DNA of 33,385 nt from an uncultured Clostridia bacterium. Its GTDB lineage: Bacteria > Bacillota > Clostridia > Lachnospirales > Bianqueaceae. The notes under the pieces are model-generated. The model was not told the DNA's origin. It ran no database searches and saw nothing but the letters and a program-made list of their open reading frames with translations. Below are positions 25,176 through 32,926 of this stretch, one piece after another. Within the stretch, counting starts at the first letter, position 1. Each line of letters opens with the position of its first letter. The stretch covers positions 1-33,385 of the forward strand of contig CALWBZ010000105.1 of NCBI GenBank assembly GCA_944376225.1, in the 5' to 3' direction. Position numbers and translations under genes: made by a program.

Positions 25176-25322
25176 GACAGTGTACTCATATTGAAGAGAC
25201 AGAGCCACGCCCTGAGTTTGCCGCCTGGGGCGTCAAACTCTCAAGAATCTTGGGAGCCGAGGGGCGGACAGTGTACTCATATTGAAGAGACAGAGCCACG
25301 CCCTGAGTTTGCCGCCTGGGGC
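25176..25322 (+). repeat. Two exact 56-bp direct repeats, period 91 bp, in a 5' leader
   Basis: Copies at 25176-25231 and 25267-25322 are identical over 56 bases, starting GACAGTGTACTCATATTGAA and ending GCCGCCTGGGGC. The 35-bp spacer holds an 8-bp hairpin, CTCTCAAG/CTTGGGAG (25238-25256, one G-T pair). The repeats begin about 5 bases after the expected transcription start and fill most of the 180-base leader of the reductase operon. Perfect identity implies recent duplication or gene conversion. No reading frame in the leader looks coding. Confidence 0.95.
25214..25316 (+). promoter_or_regulatory. Possible RNA switch with mutually exclusive helices
   Basis: GAGTTTG-c-CGCC in repeat 1 (25214-25225) can pair with GGCG-t-CAAACTC just after it (25229-25240): 7 plus 4 base pairs around one mismatch, loop TGG. 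Because repeat 2 contains the same 5' arm (25305-25316), the arm at 25229-25240 can pair with it equally well. Only one helix can form at a time. No T run follows, so control by termination is unlikely; the ribosome site starts about 22 bases after the second helix. A regulatory role is inference from pairing alone. Confidence 0.45.
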
Positions 25323-25351
25323 TGAAAATATTTTTCCGAGGAGGTCGTCAC

Positions 25352-26674
25352 ATGAAGCACGAGAAGTTCCATTATAAGTCTTTAGAAGAGGTTCGGGAAA
25401 AGGAGAGGGAGCTTGGAGTCGAGTTTCCCCTTTCGGAGCGTCTGGAGGTGCTGAAGGAGCCTTTGACCGTGGCGGGACACAGGATCGCCAATCGGATCGC
25501 GATTCAGCCCATGGAGGGCAGCGACGGCACGGCGGAGGGACGGCCGGGAGAATTGACAAAGAAGCGTTACGAGCGTTTCGCTAAGAGCGGAGCGGGGCTT
25601 ATCTGGCTGGAAGCGGTGTCGATCGCCCAGGAAGGACGGGCGACGCCGGGCCAGCTTTATATCACAGAAGAGACGCTGGATTCCTTCAAAGCTCTGGTGG
25701 AGGAGATTCGGGAGACGGCGTGGAGGGAGAACCACATTCAGCCCGTAATCATCATGCAGGCCACCCATTCGGGACGGTACTCAAAACCCCACGGCTATCC
25801 GGAGCCGATCATCGCCTATAACAATCCGCTGTTTGAGAAGGACAAGCCCATCGCCGGAGAGAACATCATCACGGACGACCGTCTGATGGAGATGGAAGAG
25901 CGTTACGGACAGGTGACGCGCATGGCCCAGGAAGCCGGGTTTGACGGCATCGACATCAAGTGCTGCCACCGCTATTTGAACTGCGAACTCCTCTCGGCCT
26001 ACACTCGGCCGGGGGCTTACGGCGGTTCCTTTGAAAACAGAACCCGGTTCTTCCGAAACGCTTATAGCAGCGCGAAGAGTCAGGCAAAAGAGAATTTTAT
26101 CGTGACAAGCCGGATGAATATTTATGATGGTTTTCCCTATCCCTATGGGTTCGGCGTGTCGGAGGGCAAGGGGACGGAACCGGATATGACGGAACCCGTC
26201 AGGCTGGTGGGTATGCTCATGGAACTGGGTATGGAGCTGGTGGATATCACCATCGGCAACCCTTACGTCAATCCCCATGTGAACCGTCCCTACGACATGG
26301 GCGCTTATGAACCGCCGGAGCATCCTTTCGAGGGCGTGGCTCGCATGTATCAATGTACGGGACAGATCGCCAAAGCCTATCCGCACCTTGCGGTTATCTC
26401 CTCGGGACCTTCCTATCTGCGGCAGTTCTCCCCCTATCTGGCCGCGGGGGCCGTGGAACAGGGATATTGCTCCATGGTGGGCTTCGGCCGGGAGAGTTTC
26501 GCCTATCCGGAATTCATTCACGATCTGTTTGAGAAGGGAAGCATGGAACCCGCCAAATGCTGTATCACCTGCGGGAAATGCGCGGAGCTTCTGCGGGCTT
26601 CTACGCCGGCGGGCTGTGTGATCCGCAATCCGGAGTACGCGAAGATCTATCGGGAAATGCAGAAGAAGGGGTGA
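25352..26674 (+). CDS. Old-yellow-enzyme-family FMN oxidoreductase
   Basis: A 440-residue cytosolic ene-reductase-like enzyme: one FMN-binding TIM barrel, expected to use reduced nicotinamide or another donor to reduce activated C=C bonds. Family features are the IANRIAIQPMEG start of the barrel (about 47-58), IIMQATHSGRYS, YTRPGAYGGSFENRTRFF, and the late phosphate-binding VGFGRESFAYP. The usual HGYL active-site region reads IKCCHRYLNCELLSAY, a variant clade. A C-terminal CCITCGKCAELLRASTPAGC resembles the [4Fe-4S] site of 2,4-dienoyl-CoA reductases, but spacing differs (C-x2-C-x2-C-x10-C) and the second, nicotinamide-binding half of those enzymes is missing. ATG 25352 is seven bases after GAGGAGG. 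An SDR gene follows after 5 bp. Confidence 0.88.
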   Translation: MKHEKFHYKSLEEVREKERELGVEFPLSERLEVLKEPLTVAGHRIANRIAIQPMEGSDGTAEGRPGELTKKRYERFAKSGAGLIWLEAVSIAQEGRATPGQLYITEETLDSFKALVEEIRETAWRENHIQPVIIMQATHSGRYSKPHGYPEPIIAYNNPLFEKDKPIAGENIITDDRLMEMEERYGQVTRMAQEAGFDGIDIKCCHRYLNCELLSAYTRPGAYGGSFENRTRFFRNAYSSAKSQAKENFIVTSRMNIYDGFPYPYGFGVSEGKGTEPDMTEPVRLVGMLMELGMELVDITIGNPYVNPHVNRPYDMGAYEPPEHPFEGVARMYQCTGQIAKAYPHLAVISSGPSYLRQFSPYLAAGAVEQGYCSMVGFGRESFAYPEFIHDLFEKGSMEPAKCCITCGKCAELLRASTPAGCVIRNPEYAKIYREMQKKG

Positions 26675-26679
26675 GGACG

Positions 26680-27429
26680 GTGAAGATCGCGCTGGTAACG
26701 GGATCGGCCCGGGGGATCGGACTGGGAATCGCTAAGGAATTGGCAAAGGAGTATTTCGTGATTCTTTCCGCCACACGGGACGAGTATGAAATCCCGAAGG
26801 AGTTAAAAGAAAAATCCGTCTATCATCGCTGCCGCATTCAGGAGGGGGAAGACCGAGCGGAGATCTTTCGTTTTGTGAAAGAGCGGTATGGGCGGCTGGA
26901 CCTGCTCGTAAATAACGCGGGGGTGGCTCCCCTCGTCAGGGAAGATATCTTAAAGAGCACGGAAGAAAGCTTCGACCGTGTGGTCGGGATCAACCTGAAA
27001 GGGACGTATTTCATGTGTCAACAGGGGGCAAATCTGATGATCGCGTGTAAGGAAGAGGGGATACCGGATTATTCCCCCCGGATCGTCAATCTTTCTTCCA
27101 TGTCCTCCTTTACCTCGTCCACAGCCAGGGGAGAATACTGCGTCTCCAAGGCGGGGATTTCCATGGTGACAAAACTCTTTGCCGACCGGCTGGCGGCGTT
27201 TGGTATCCCGGTTTTCGAGGTGCAGCCCGGCATCATCGCCACCGATATGACCGCCGGCGTGATGGAGAAGTATGAAAAAATGATCGAGGAGGGCCTTACG
27301 CCCATCAAACGTTTCGGATACCCTGAGGATATGGGAAAGGCCGTGGCGGCGCTCGCCTCCGGAGCCTTCGACTTCTGTACCGGTCAGGTGATCCACGCGG
27401 ACGGAGGCTTTCATATACAGAGACTATGA
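26680..27429 (+). CDS. Short-chain dehydrogenase/reductase (FabG-like)
   Basis: A 249-residue classical SDR that interconverts a ketone and an alcohol with NAD(P). The cofactor motif TGSARGIGLG (about 7-16), NNAG, the catalytic Ser in NLSSMSS and Y-x3-K in EYCVSK are all present, as is the PG-x-I-x-T motif (QPGIIATDM). The start is GTG 26680, just after GAGG and 5 bp after the flavin-enzyme stop, so both are made from one mRNA. A FabG role in fatty-acid synthesis is unlikely outside a fab cluster. Pairing with an ene-reductase and a divergent glucuronidase points to a catabolic or detoxifying keto reduction (inference). Confidence 0.9.
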   Translation: MKIALVTGSARGIGLGIAKELAKEYFVILSATRDEYEIPKELKEKSVYHRCRIQEGEDRAEIFRFVKERYGRLDLLVNNAGVAPLVREDILKSTEESFDRVVGINLKGTYFMCQQGANLMIACKEEGIPDYSPRIVNLSSMSSFTSSTARGEYCVSKAGISMVTKLFADRLAAFGIPVFEVQPGIIATDMTAGVMEKYEKMIEEGLTPIKRFGYPEDMGKAVAALASGAFDFCTGQVIHADGGFHIQRL

Positions 27430-27433
27430 CAGG

Positions 27434-27465
27434 CCGGCAGGCAGGAAACGCCTGCTGGTTTTTTT
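27434..27465 (+). terminator. Terminator of the reductase/SDR operon
   Basis: A 9-bp stem CCGGCAGGC/GCCTGCTGG with one G-T pair (27434-27442 with 27450-27458), loop AGGAAAC, and T7 to 27465. Confidence 0.85.
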
Positions 27466-27483
27466 GAGAAAGGGAAGATAAAA

Positions 27484-28257
27484 ATGGATAACAAAGAGAT
27501 TCTGCGGATCGCCATGGCGCAGTCCGCGGCGGATCTTTCCTGTGAAGCGACGGATTTTCAAAGGCCTTCCTACCATATCGTGGAGTCGAAGGCGAATCCT
27601 GCCGCGCGAAAATACCTGGAGCTGCCCTTTTATCTCCAGATGGTATCTTACGGAAACGAGATTGTCGCCTCTGTGGCGTCGGAGGCCAGGCAGATCGCCG
27701 AGAGCTATCTTGGCCGGTATCCGGCGGAGCACTGTTTCGAGACGCCCAATCTCCATGTCCTAGACGACATGCTGCGGGAGAGGGGCTATCGGGTGTGCTT
27801 CATGGCGGAATATTTTCTGCCGGATCTGAACCTGTTGAAGCCCCTTTCCTGTGGGTACGAGATCCGGCTTTTGGAGCCGAAAGAATGGCAGAACGCCTAC
27901 CTGCCGGAGTGGAGCAACGCCCTGTGCGAGGAGAGGAAGGAGCTGGACGTGCTCGTGGCCGCGGCCTTTGACGGGGATAGGATGATCGGCATGGCGGGAT
28001 GCTCGGCGGACTGTGATACCATGTGGCAGATCGGCATCGACGTGCTGCCGGATTACCGCAGGCGGGGAGTCGCCTCCGCTCTGACGAGTCGGTTAGCCTT
28101 AGAAACATTGGAGCGGGGAAAGGTGCCTTTCTATTGCGCGGCCTGGTGCAACATCCGTTCGGTGCGCAACGCGATTCGCTGCGGTTTCCGCCCGGCCTGG
28201 GCGGAGATGACCGCTAAAAAAGAAGAGTTTATACGGAAGATGAATCAAGAGAAATAA
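27484..28257 (+). CDS. GNAT-family N-acetyltransferase
   Basis: A 257-residue acetyl-CoA-dependent acyltransferase of unknown substrate. The GNAT domain occupies the C-terminal half: motif A IGIDVLPDYRRRGVASAL (183-200) contains the pyrophosphate-binding RRRGVA, followed by the motif B region with WCNIRSVRNAIRCGF (221-235). The N-terminal 120 residues are an extra domain seen in larger GNAT proteins. Ribosome site GGGAAG precedes ATG 27484. It sits between a terminator and the ABC-F gene, 15 bp upstream of the latter, so these two probably form a unit. No clear promoter was found in the short gap, so partial read-through is possible. Confidence 0.85.
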   Translation: MDNKEILRIAMAQSAADLSCEATDFQRPSYHIVESKANPAARKYLELPFYLQMVSYGNEIVASVASEARQIAESYLGRYPAEHCFETPNLHVLDDMLRERGYRVCFMAEYFLPDLNLLKPLSCGYEIRLLEPKEWQNAYLPEWSNALCEERKELDVLVAAAFDGDRMIGMAGCSADCDTMWQIGIDVLPDYRRRGVASALTSRLALETLERGKVPFYCAAWCNIRSVRNAIRCGFRPAWAEMTAKKEEFIRKMNQEK

Positions 28258-28272
28258 GGAGAGAACGAGGAT

Positions 28273-29826
28273 ATGAGTATTTTGAGCGTGGAGCATCTGT
28301 CCCACGGTTTCGGTGACCGGGAGATTTTTCGGGATGTTTCCTTTCGGCTTTTGAAAGGGGAGCACATCGGCCTGGTGGGGGCGAACGGAGAAGGAAAATC
28401 CACCTTTATGAGTATCATCACCAGGAAGCTGGAACCGGACGCGGGGAAAATCGAATGGGCAAAAAACGTTCAGGTGGGGTATCTGGACCAGCACGCGGTC
28501 CTTCAGAGCGGCATGCGCATTGTAGACGTCCTGCGGGATGCCTTCGCTTCCCTGTTTCGGCAGGAGGCGCGGATGAATGAGCTTTGCGACCGCATGGGCT
28601 CCATGGAAGAGGAAGAGATGAACGAGGCCATGGAAGAACTGGGTGTGATTCAGGATCTCCTGATGGCCCATGATTTCTACCAGATCGACGCGAAGATCGA
28701 AGAGATCGCGAACGCCTTTGAATTAAAGGAACTGGGCCTTTCGCGGGACGTGGCGGAACTGTCCGGGGGACAGCGTACGAAGGTGCTTTTGGCGAAACTC
28801 CTGCTGTCGAAACCGGATATCCTTCTTTTGGATGAGCCCACCAATTATCTGGACGCGCAGCATATCGAATGGCTTACCAGATATTTGCAGGACTATGAGA
28901 ACGCCTTTATCCTGATTTCTCACGACCTGCCCTTTCTGAACCGGGTGGTGAACGTGATCTATCATGTGGAAGAAGGGGGGCTGGAACGCTACCCCGGAGA
29001 TTACCGGCATTTCGAGGAGGTGTACGCCGCCAAAAGGATGCAGCTGGAGGCGGCTTATAAGCGTCAGCAGCAGGAGATGGCTGAGCTGAAAGACTTTGTG
29101 GCGAGGAACAAGTCCCGGGTCGCGACTCGCAACATGGCCATGTCCAGGCAGAAGAAGCTGGATAAAATGGAAAAGATTCAGCGGATCGAGGAACGTCCGA
29201 AGCCGGAATTTCATTTTGAGACGGCGAGGGCCTCCGGCAAGATTATCTTCGAGACCAGAAAGCTGGTGATCGGCTATGAGGAGCCGCTCTCAAGGCCTGT
29301 GGACATGCAGATGGAACGAGGGAATTTCCTGGTGCTGCGGGGGGCTAACGGCATCGGCAAGACGACTCTTCTCAAGACAATCCTGGGGATGATTCCCGGG
29401 CTCGAAGGGGAAGCGGAGCTGGGGGATTATCTGGAGATCGGTTATTATGAACAGGAGGCCGGCGGCGAGAATCGCAAAACCTGCATCGAAGATCTGTGGG
29501 ACGCGTTTCCCACATGGAATCAGTTTGAGGTTCGTTCCGCCCTGGCCAAATGCGGCCTGACCACCAAGAATATTGAGAGCCAGGTGAGGGTCTTGAGTGG
29601 AGGCGAGCAGGCCAAACTGCGATTGTGCAAGATCATGCATCGCCCCAGCAACGTCCTTTTCCTGGACGAACCCACCAATCATCTGGATCAGGACGCCAAG
29701 GAGGCCCTTCAGGAAGCTCTTCGGGAATATAGAGGGAGCGTTCTCCTGATTTGTCATGAGCCGGAGTTTTATCAGGATCTGATGACGGGAGAAATCGATT
29801 GCAGCGAATGGTCACTCAGAATATAA
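28273..29826 (+). CDS. ABC-F family ATPase
   Basis: Soluble twin-cassette ATPase of the ribosome-acting ABC-F group; there is no membrane domain. Cassette 1: Walker A GANGEGKST (36-44), signature LSGGQRTK, Walker B ILLLDEPTNYLD. Cassette 2: GANGIGKTT, LSGGEQAK, VLFLDEPTNHLD. Between them lies a charged helical linker (about residues 250-305, rich in K, R, Q and E) that in this family reaches toward the ribosomal peptidyl-transferase or P-site region. The 517-residue size and linker resemble YbiT/YkpA-type housekeeping members as much as antibiotic-resistance members; which one cannot be decided by eye. It is the second gene after the GNAT gene. Confidence 0.93.
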   Translation: MSILSVEHLSHGFGDREIFRDVSFRLLKGEHIGLVGANGEGKSTFMSIITRKLEPDAGKIEWAKNVQVGYLDQHAVLQSGMRIVDVLRDAFASLFRQEARMNELCDRMGSMEEEEMNEAMEELGVIQDLLMAHDFYQIDAKIEEIANAFELKELGLSRDVAELSGGQRTKVLLAKLLLSKPDILLLDEPTNYLDAQHIEWLTRYLQDYENAFILISHDLPFLNRVVNVIYHVEEGGLERYPGDYRHFEEVYAAKRMQLEAAYKRQQQEMAELKDFVARNKSRVATRNMAMSRQKKLDKMEKIQRIEERPKPEFHFETARASGKIIFETRKLVIGYEEPLSRPVDMQMERGNFLVLRGANGIGKTTLLKTILGMIPGLEGEAELGDYLEIGYYEQEAGGENRKTCIEDLWDAFPTWNQFEVRSALAKCGLTTKNIESQVRVLSGGEQAKLRLCKIMHRPSNVLFLDEPTNHLDQDAKEALQEALREYRGSVLLICHEPEFYQDLMTGEIDCSEWSLRI

Positions 29827-29960
29827 AACAGGAAGAATTCGACTTATTTTGCAGGTAGACGAAGAAAGAGGAAATCCTCCAAGAAGAGCCTGAATAGGGG
29901 AAAAATGAGGGAAAATCGGGATTTTTTCACGCCCGAATTTGCCCTTTTGCGCCCCTTTGA

Positions 29961-29989
29961 TTGAATCGTGTTGGGAGCTGTGCTATAAT
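29961..29989 (+). promoter_or_regulatory. Promoter of the serine hydrolase gene
   Basis: TTGAAT (29961-29966) and TATAAT (29984-29989), 17 bp apart, 37 bp before the ATG. The rest of the 200-bp gap from 29827 holds only a weak 5-bp hairpin, TCGGG/CCCGA (29916-29936). Confidence 0.8.
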
Positions 29990-30026
29990 AAACGGAAACA
30001 AGCCAATTTCAAGGGGGTATATACAA

Positions 30027-31538
30027 ATGGAGACAGAAAGAAATCCGTTGCTGGTAGTGAGTCCCGAGAGCGTGGGCCTGGATTCCGCCGTCATTCTTCG
30101 ATATTTACAGAAACTCGAAGAGGAAGGGCACTGCATGCACGGCTTCACGATCCTTCGTCATGGAAAGATCGCGGCGGAGGGGTATTACGCGCCCCAGAAA
30201 CCGGAGTGGAAGCACAGGATGTATTCCACCAGCAAGAGCTTCGTGTCCGTGGCCATCGGCATGCTGCAGGATGAGGGGAAGATCACGATTCAAGATAAGA
30301 TCGCTCCTTATTTTCCGGAAAAGCTGCCGGAGAAACTTCATCCTTATATCGCGGACGCCTCGATCAGAGACCTTCTCATGATGTCCACGCCTTTCCAGGA
30401 CAGCACTTATACCGTCAGCCTGAATCCGGAGAACGATTGGATTCGTTCTTTCTTTGAATGCGAGCCCTCCCATCGGGCCGGGCAGATCTTCTCTTACGAC
30501 ACCTCCGCCACCACGGTTTTAACGGCGCTGGTGGAGAAGCTGACGGGCATGGAGCTGCTGGATTATCTGCGCGGCAAGGGATTCGACGAGATGGGCTTTA
30601 GCCGTGAGGCCATCTGTGTGAAGACGCCGGACGGCAAGGTGTCCTGGGCCGGCTCCGGTATTCTCTGCACCCTGCATGATCTGAATAAGTTTGCCCTCCT
30701 GTGCCTCAATATGGGCAACTATAACGGCAAGCAGCTGGTGAGCGCGGAATACATGCGGGAGGCCACGAGTAAGCAGATCGAAAACGGGGAGCACGGTTAC
30801 GGATATCAGTTCTGGTGTACTCCCCACGGGTTCGCCTGTCGGGGCATGGGCGGACAGATGGTGTTCTACATGCCGGAAGCGGACATGGCCTTTGTCACGA
30901 TCGCGGATATGCAGGGACAGCCGGGCTACATCCAGCGGATGGAGACTTTGTTCTACGACATGGTGCTGCCCAGCGCCTCCGAGGAACGGCCGGAGAATCC
31001 GGAAGCCTACCGGGCCCTGACGGCTTATTGCGAGCAGCTGAAGATCCAGCCTGTAAAAGGAGCGACTGACAGTCCCTATGCGCGCAAGATCTCCGGGAAG
31101 GTCTATCGGATGCGGGAGAACGGCGAGGGCGCCGTCATGAGCCTGCACCTGAAGACGCTTCAAGTAGATTTTGAGGGAGAGGAGGGAACTCTCCGTTGGG
31201 AAGATGCCGAGGGAGAAAAGGCTTTGCGTTTTGGCCTTTTACACCATGCGCGTCAGAATTTCCCCGGATTCTCCCCCAAAGAGGAAACAGAAGGAAAGCC
31301 CGTCATCGTCTACGGCTTCAACGGCATCAAGGTGCCCCTTTATCTGCCTTGTATCACGAGCGGAGCCTGGAAGAGCGATCATGAACTGGAGATCCTGTGT
31401 TACTCCATCGGATATTTTGTGGGAACTTTGAAGATTCACCTGTCCTTCGATGAGAATACGGTGACCGTGCGGATGGAACCCTTTGCGGAGCATTTCTGGG
31501 AGGATCTCAAAGGCTTCCAGACAGGACAATATGAATAA
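30027..31538 (+). CDS. Beta-lactamase-fold serine hydrolase (class C/EstB-like)
   Basis: A 503-residue protein with an N-terminal penicillin-binding-like serine hydrolase domain (about 10-345) and a C-terminal beta-rich domain (about 365-500) of unknown role. The nucleophile motif is S67-T-S-K70 in MYSTSKSFVS, and the second motif is at Y157 (YDT rather than YAN). The third motif region reads RGMGGQ, with no KTG. This suggests an esterase, amidase or peptidase rather than a true beta-lactamase. No signal peptide is seen, so it is cytoplasmic, unusual for an antibiotic-resistance enzyme. ATG 30027 is nine bases after AAGGGGG; the longer frame crosses the promoter. Confidence 0.85.
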   Translation: METERNPLLVVSPESVGLDSAVILRYLQKLEEEGHCMHGFTILRHGKIAAEGYYAPQKPEWKHRMYSTSKSFVSVAIGMLQDEGKITIQDKIAPYFPEKLPEKLHPYIADASIRDLLMMSTPFQDSTYTVSLNPENDWIRSFFECEPSHRAGQIFSYDTSATTVLTALVEKLTGMELLDYLRGKGFDEMGFSREAICVKTPDGKVSWAGSGILCTLHDLNKFALLCLNMGNYNGKQLVSAEYMREATSKQIENGEHGYGYQFWCTPHGFACRGMGGQMVFYMPEADMAFVTIADMQGQPGYIQRMETLFYDMVLPSASEERPENPEAYRALTAYCEQLKIQPVKGATDSPYARKISGKVYRMRENGEGAVMSLHLKTLQVDFEGEEGTLRWEDAEGEKALRFGLLHHARQNFPGFSPKEETEGKPVIVYGFNGIKVPLYLPCITSGAWKSDHELEILCYSIGYFVGTLKIHLSFDENTVTVRMEPFAEHFWEDLKGFQTGQYE

Positions 31539-31547
31539 AGACAATAT

Positions 31548-31582
31548 AAAATCCGGACTCCGCGAGGAGGGCCGGATTTTTT
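31548..31582 (+). terminator. Terminator after the serine hydrolase gene
   Basis: A 9-bp stem AAAATCCGG/CCGGATTTT with an inner CTC/GAG pair, and T6 to 31582, ten bases after the stop. Confidence 0.9.
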
Positions 31583-31834
31583 ATTGCCTTCTTAGAGGAC
31601 TCGGATTTTTGGGGGAACCTTGCCGGGATGTTTGTGAATGGTTTGTATGCGGATATTCGATAATGCATAATTTTGTACAAATTGTAATGGGTTTTATTTT
31701 GGGATTGTTATGGATGATTTGTATAGAGTGAACTATCGAGAAAACATGATATAAATCGAAAAAGACAAGGATTTTGCTTATATTACAACATTTTTGCGTT
31801 TGTTTGAAAATTTTAATAATTTTTGAATAAATGA

Positions 31835-31863
31835 TTGACAAACAGAGAGGAAGCGTGTATACT
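31835..31863 (+). promoter_or_regulatory. Promoter of the secreted peptidase gene
   Basis: Consensus TTGACA (31835-31840) and TATACT (31858-31863) with a 17-bp spacer; about 205 bases of untranslated leader follow. Confidence 0.85.
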
Positions 31864-31916
31864 AAAATCAGAGATCATCCTATAGGATTCAACTTGCGAA
31901 AGAGAGGTATAGACCA

Positions 31917-31955
31917 ATGGGCAAGGTGGAAGGGTGTACGAAGACAGGTTTTTGA
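31917..31955 (+). CDS. Possible 12-residue leader peptide
   Basis: ATG at 31917 with a GAGAGG nine bases before it opens a 12-codon frame (MGKVEGCTKTGF) ending in TGA at 31953-31955, inside the peptidase leader. Spacing is good for translation, but a frame this short can arise by chance and there is no run of one amino acid's codons as in classic attenuators. Confidence 0.25.
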   Translation: MGKVEGCTKTGF

Positions 31956-32077
31956 GCGTAGGCAGATAAGACGACGTTAAGAAGAGATTGGGCTGCGTGT
32001 TTAAGAAGGGCGGCCGCCCTAAAATGTGTGCTGCGAGAACGAGAGGACGATGAAAATTCAATACAGGAGGACTCAAA

Positions 32078-32827
32078 ATGAAAAAATTGATGTGCATTGC
32101 GATGGTACTGGTATTGTTATGTGGGACTCTTCCTGTTTTAGCACAGGAGAATGGCGGGAATACGGGCGTGTTACTGTTGACGCCGGAGGAGGCCCAGGCG
32201 GAGTATGAGAGACTTCTTCGAGAAGGAATTATTGAAGAAAATGTGCCGCAAATTATGCCGGCTTCTACGATTGTGGACAGCTGCTACTTGGTACATGCCG
32301 TCGGTGTTACACAATCAAATGGTTATTATTGCGGGCCGGCGGCGGTGTTGCAGGCCTTATACGCATCTTCGGACGCGTATGGGGTGCCGGGAGCCAATGA
32401 TACGGCCAAACAGAAGACCTTGGCTTCATCTTCCTATTTAAGGACGGATATCGACCAAGCGACGTCCATCTATAATATGCCGGCGACATTACAGGCTTTC
32501 ACAGGGAAAACATGGAAAATGCTGCATGTGAGCAATAGTAATCCTTCATATAATATTTACTCGTCTCATGAAAAGTATAATGCGGTGATCTATCTTGTGA
32601 ATACTAGTTCTCTGAGCTATTATAAGGGGGATCCATATATACATTACATAACCGGAACGGGGATCTACTTTGACGCGAACACCTATGCGACAACGGTGAA
32701 CACGAGGGTGCGTCTTCAGGATCCGCATTATTCGGATAAATATAATGGGGATCATATAGTTAAGATGGATGATTTGATTAAGGCGCTGTCAGATATCAGC
32801 TACCATAATCTGGTCTATTGTAACTAA
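32078..32827 (+). CDS. Secreted C39-like papain-fold cysteine peptidase
   Basis: Exported protein of 249 residues. A Sec signal peptide (MKKLMCIAMVLVLLCGTLPV, cleavage likely after VLA at 22) is followed by a helix-forming stretch (34-55) that could be a propeptide and then a peptidase domain. The catalytic set fits Q79-x5-C85 (SNGYYCGPAAVL), H189 (PYIHYITGTG) and D215 (RLQDPHY), the C39/papain-like order. No ABC or membrane part is present, so it is a free enzyme rather than a bacteriocin exporter domain. The ribosome site AGGAGG precedes ATG 32078. Codon use is more AT-rich than the main operons, suggesting recent acquisition. Substrate unknown; candidates are peptides, cell-wall stems or host proteins. 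Confidence 0.75.
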   Translation: MKKLMCIAMVLVLLCGTLPVLAQENGGNTGVLLLTPEEAQAEYERLLREGIIEENVPQIMPASTIVDSCYLVHAVGVTQSNGYYCGPAAVLQALYASSDAYGVPGANDTAKQKTLASSSYLRTDIDQATSIYNMPATLQAFTGKTWKMLHVSNSNPSYNIYSSHEKYNAVIYLVNTSSLSYYKGDPYIHYITGTGIYFDANTYATTVNTRVRLQDPHYSDKYNGDHIVKMDDLIKALSDISYHNLVYCN

Positions 32828-32832
32828 GGATT

Positions 32833-32862
32833 CGGTGGGGAATGTGGATTCCCCACCGTTTT
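32833..32862 (+). terminator. Terminator after the peptidase gene
   Basis: A perfect 10-bp stem CGGTGGGGAA/TTCCCCACCG (32833-32842 with 32849-32858), loop TGTGGA, then TTTT. Confidence 0.9.
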
Positions 32863-32926
32863 ATCTCAGGTGGCTCAGTCTGGGGTAAAGTGGTTGTTAT
32901 TCCATAGCGAGGATAGGGGGGATACT

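Larger units (their letters stand above)
31583..32077. other. AT-rich intergenic region with long peptidase leader
   Basis: No full-size gene is credible in these 495 bases. 31583-31834 is markedly AT-rich compared with flanking genes and contains the palindrome TTTGTACAAA near 31675. A consensus promoter at 31835-31863 starts a leader of roughly 205 bases to the peptidase gene. The leader includes the palindrome ATCCTATAGGAT (about 31876-31887), a possible 12-codon frame (31917-31955) and a 12-bp palindrome GGGCGGCCGCCC at 32008-32019. Confidence 0.7.

Noticed and set aside
25176..25322. Insertion-sequence ends or MITE
   Set aside because: The copies are direct, not inverted, and I see no target-site duplication or transposase; a dispersed repeat cannot be fully excluded without the genome.
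30027..31538. Beta-lactamase resistance gene
   Set aside because: The SxxK motif is present, but there is no signal peptide, no KTG motif and an extra C-terminal domain, so resistance is not supported.
31483..31731. 82-codon frame across the end of the serine hydrolase gene
   Set aside because: It crosses a strong terminator, starts inside the upstream gene and has no ribosome site.
31813..32097. 94-codon minus-strand frame opposite the peptidase leader
   Set aside because: Covers a consensus plus-strand promoter and the start of the peptidase gene; product is low-complexity with no start signals.
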